From Scopulibacillus_A cellulosilyticus (GTDB lineage: Bacteria > Bacillota > Bacilli > Bacillales > Sporolactobacillaceae), in assembly GCF_042665295.1 (NCBI RefSeq), contig NZ_JBHTCO010000004.1, positions 62,001-126,000 on the forward strand: a stretch of DNA of 64,000 bases. The letters run 5' to 3'. The notes under the pieces are model-generated. The model was not told the origin of the DNA. It saw only the letters and a program-made list of their open reading frames with translations, and did no database searches. Positions 62,529-64,000 of the stretch are shown here, one piece after another. Position 1 is the stretch's first letter. Every line of letters begins with the position of its first letter. Both the position numbers and the translations under genes were made by a program.

Positions 62529-63548
62529 ATGGCAAAACAAGATGTCCTTATTACAGAAGTAGCGCTTCGTGACGGCAGCCATGCGATCAGACATCAGTAT
62601 ACGGTTGATCAAGTGCTGCAAATTGCAAAGGCGTTAGACGAAGCTAATGTTCCATATATAGAAGTGACTCATGGGGACGGTCTTGCAGGGTCATCCCTGC
62701 AATACGGGCTGTCGAAAACTGATGAAATGGCGCTGATTGAGGCAGCTGTGTCCGTTTGTCAAAATGCCAAGATAGCTGTGCTGCTTCTGCCGGGAATCGG
62801 CACGGTAGAAGAGTTGAAGCAAGCGGCAAATATCGGAGCAAAGATGGCCCGGATCGCAACCCATGTCACCGAAGCCGATGTATCCAGACAGCACATTTCG
62901 ATAGCCAAGGAATTAGGCATGGAGACAGTTGGCTTCTTGATGATGGCGCATATGGCACCCGCTCGTAAGTTAGTTGAACAGGCAAAGCTTATGGAAAGCT
63001 ACGGTGCAGATACGGTCTATGTCGTCGATTCAGCCGGGGCGCTGTTACCTCATCAAGTCAAAGAGCGGATCAAGGCGTTAAAAGAGAATATTCAGGTTAA
63101 TATTGGTTTTCATGGACACAATAACCTTTCTCTCGCCATGGCTAATACCTTAGCCGCTATCGAGGAAGGGGCAACAAGAATTGACGGCAGCGTTCGTTGT
63201 TTAGGAGCAGGTGCCGGGAATACTCAGACGGAAGTGTTAGTTTCAGTGCTTGACCGCTTAGGGATTGAAACCGGGATTGATATTTATAAAATGATGGATC
63301 TGGCAGAAGATATTGTAGCGCCAATTTTACCTAAACCTCAGGAAATTACTAAAGACAGCCTTGTCTTAGGATATGCAGGTGTTTATTCAAGCTTCTTGCT
63401 TCATGCACAAAAAGCGGCCAAACAATTCGAGGTCGATTCACGTGATATTTTAATAGAGCTCGGAAAACGAAAAGTCGTAGGCGGACAAGAAGACATGATC
63501 GTAGATGTCGCAGCTGAAATAGCCAAGAAACAGTCAGCGCCAGTTTAA
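62529..63548 (+). CDS. nbaI: 4-hydroxy-2-oxovalerate aldolase
   Basis: A 339-residue DmpG/MhpE-type, Mn-dependent aldolase that gives pyruvate and acetaldehyde. ALRDGSHAIRHQYTVDQV holds the catalytic region, YVVDSAGALLP and GFHGHNNLSLAMANTLAAIE the metal-binding parts. The C-terminal helical DmpG-specific domain is present, needed for contact with the dehydrogenase. GGAAAGGAG precedes the ATG. Confidence 0.96.
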   Translation: MAKQDVLITEVALRDGSHAIRHQYTVDQVLQIAKALDEANVPYIEVTHGDGLAGSSLQYGLSKTDEMALIEAAVSVCQNAKIAVLLLPGIGTVEELKQAANIGAKMARIATHVTEADVSRQHISIAKELGMETVGFLMMAHMAPARKLVEQAKLMESYGADTVYVVDSAGALLPHQVKERIKALKENIQVNIGFHGHNNLSLAMANTLAAIEEGATRIDGSVRCLGAGAGNTQTEVLVSVLDRLGIETGIDIYKMMDLAEDIVAPILPKPQEITKDSLVLGYAGVYSSFLLHAQKAAKQFEVDSRDILIELGKRKVVGGQEDMIVDVAAEIAKKQSAPV

Positions 63549-63559
63549 GGAGGAAAGTA

Positions 63560-64000
63560 ATGATGGATTTACAAAAAATTGCGGAAGAGATCGATGCACA
63601 TCAAAGTTCAGGCAGGGAAATGGAGAAAATCACGCTTAGCCATCCAAATCTGAGTGTAGAGGAAGCTTATGATATTCAAAAACGGTGTGTCGACCTGGCT
63701 ATTGAACGTGGTGACCGGTTAATCGGCTGGAAAATGGGGCTAACGAGTAAACCTAAACAGGTCACAATGGGCGTAGAAGAACCGATTTACGGCAGACTCA
63801 CCCAATCAATGGAGCTGACTGAACCTGTTTTACGTCTGGAAGGACTAATCCATCCCCGCGTTGAGCCTGAGCTTGCTTTCGTTATAAAAAAAGAATTAGG
63901 CGGAGATAACATCACGCCCCGTGATGTCTGGTTAGCCACCGAATGTATTTTGCCGGCGGTCGAAGTGATTGACAGCCGCTATAAAAATTTCTCATTTACA
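63560..64000 (+). CDS. nbaG: 4-oxalocrotonate (2-oxo-3-hexenedioate) decarboxylase, 5' part
   Basis: Cut by the right edge; 147 residues are visible of about 260. It is a paralogue of the hydratase with the XylI/DmpH form GWKMGLTSKPKQVTMGVEEP and HPRVEPELAFVI, then CILPAVEVIDSRYKNFSFT. It removes CO2 from 4-oxalocrotonate to give 2-oxopentenoate for the hydratase, with which it usually forms a complex. AAGGAGG lies six bases before the ATG. The order hydratase, dehydrogenase, aldolase, decarboxylase is the same as nbaHJIG in Pseudomonas as I recall it. Confidence 0.93.
   Translation, partial: MMDLQKIAEEIDAHQSSGREMEKITLSHPNLSVEEAYDIQKRCVDLAIERGDRLIGWKMGLTSKPKQVTMGVEEPIYGRLTQSMELTEPVLRLEGLIHPRVEPELAFVIKKELGGDNITPRDVWLATECILPAVEVIDSRYKNFSFT

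Noticed and set aside
1..64000. CRISPR arrays, tRNA or rRNA genes, insertion sequences, prophage or toxin-antitoxin pairs
   Set aside because: No evenly spaced direct repeats, cloverleaf sequences, rRNA segments, transposase or phage-like proteins were seen.

Overview
The window looks like chromosome from a low-GC, endospore-forming Bacillales bacterium. The signs are strong AGGAGG-type ribosome sites, frequent GTG and TTG starts, a GerA-type spore germinant receptor operon, sulfolactate genes of the Bacillus spore type, and many relatives of B. subtilis genes (ppaC, czrA, czcD, ykoS/ykoT, nupC, mmgDEF, yitD/yitE/yitL, proline dehydrogenase). No rRNA, tRNA, CRISPR array, transposase or phage gene was found. 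I do not name a species.

Layout. 0-2.2 kb: end of a membrane protein gene, Mn-dependent pyrophosphatase and two small envelope proteins. 2.3-6.3 kb: zinc/cadmium resistance (CadA P-type ATPase, CzcD exporter, CzrA-type ArsR repressor) with likely operators. 6.3-12.8 kb: three DedA proteins, one fused to a PAP2 domain that lacks both catalytic histidines, and a DUF6044 / GT2 / GtrA glycosylation set. 12.9-16.6 kb: FAD monooxygenase, nucleoside hydrolase and CNT nucleoside transporter. 17-24 kb: glycolipid-type glycosyltransferase with an MFS protein, then a germinant receptor operon with a 54-residue fourth gene; the two units share a similar upstream block. 24.1-33.5 kb: a GntR-controlled sugar operon (SIS isomerase, PfkB kinase, class II aldolase, ROK kinase, ABC importer, Gfo/Idh/MocA dehydrogenase), probably for an amino sugar or modified hexose entering through a ketose-6-phosphate. 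33.9-37.2 kb: small envelope proteins and a TagE-like glycosyltransferase. 37.5-42 kb: methylcitrate cycle genes prpC-prpD-prpB behind a FadR-type GntR regulator, with TGTATACA palindromes in the promoters. 42-47.2 kb: MFS exporter, phosphosulfolactate synthase overlapped by a histidine phosphatase, a YitE-like membrane protein, a Dabb protein and YitL. 47.4 kb: proline dehydrogenase.

48.8-64 kb is the most distinctive part. It holds a formylglycine-generating enzyme, a TetR regulator, kynureninase, an amino-acid permease, an NhaC antiporter, a type I sulfatase with a CVPAR active-site motif, and then a 2-aminomuconate pathway operon: 3-hydroxyanthranilate dioxygenase, ACMS decarboxylase, RidA-type 2-aminomuconate deaminase, 2-aminomuconate semialdehyde dehydrogenase, 2-oxopentenoate hydratase, acetaldehyde dehydrogenase, 4-hydroxy-2-oxovalerate aldolase and 4-oxalocrotonate decarboxylase (cut by the window end). 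Together these would turn a kynurenine-type compound into alanine, pyruvate and acetyl-CoA. The kynureninase promoter and the dioxygenase promoter carry almost the same 23-bp block with a TGAC-N5-GTCA inverted repeat over the -35 box, so two transcription units about 6 kb apart look like one regulon. The tryptophan-side steps (tryptophan dioxygenase, formamidase, kynurenine monooxygenase) are absent here. With the sulfatase and its maturase inside the cluster, a working hypothesis is that the cell scavenges preformed, perhaps sulfated, kynurenine-type aromatics.

A hairpin repeat occurs at least three times: in the cadA leader, between two divergent DedA genes, and inside the 2-aminomuconate operon.
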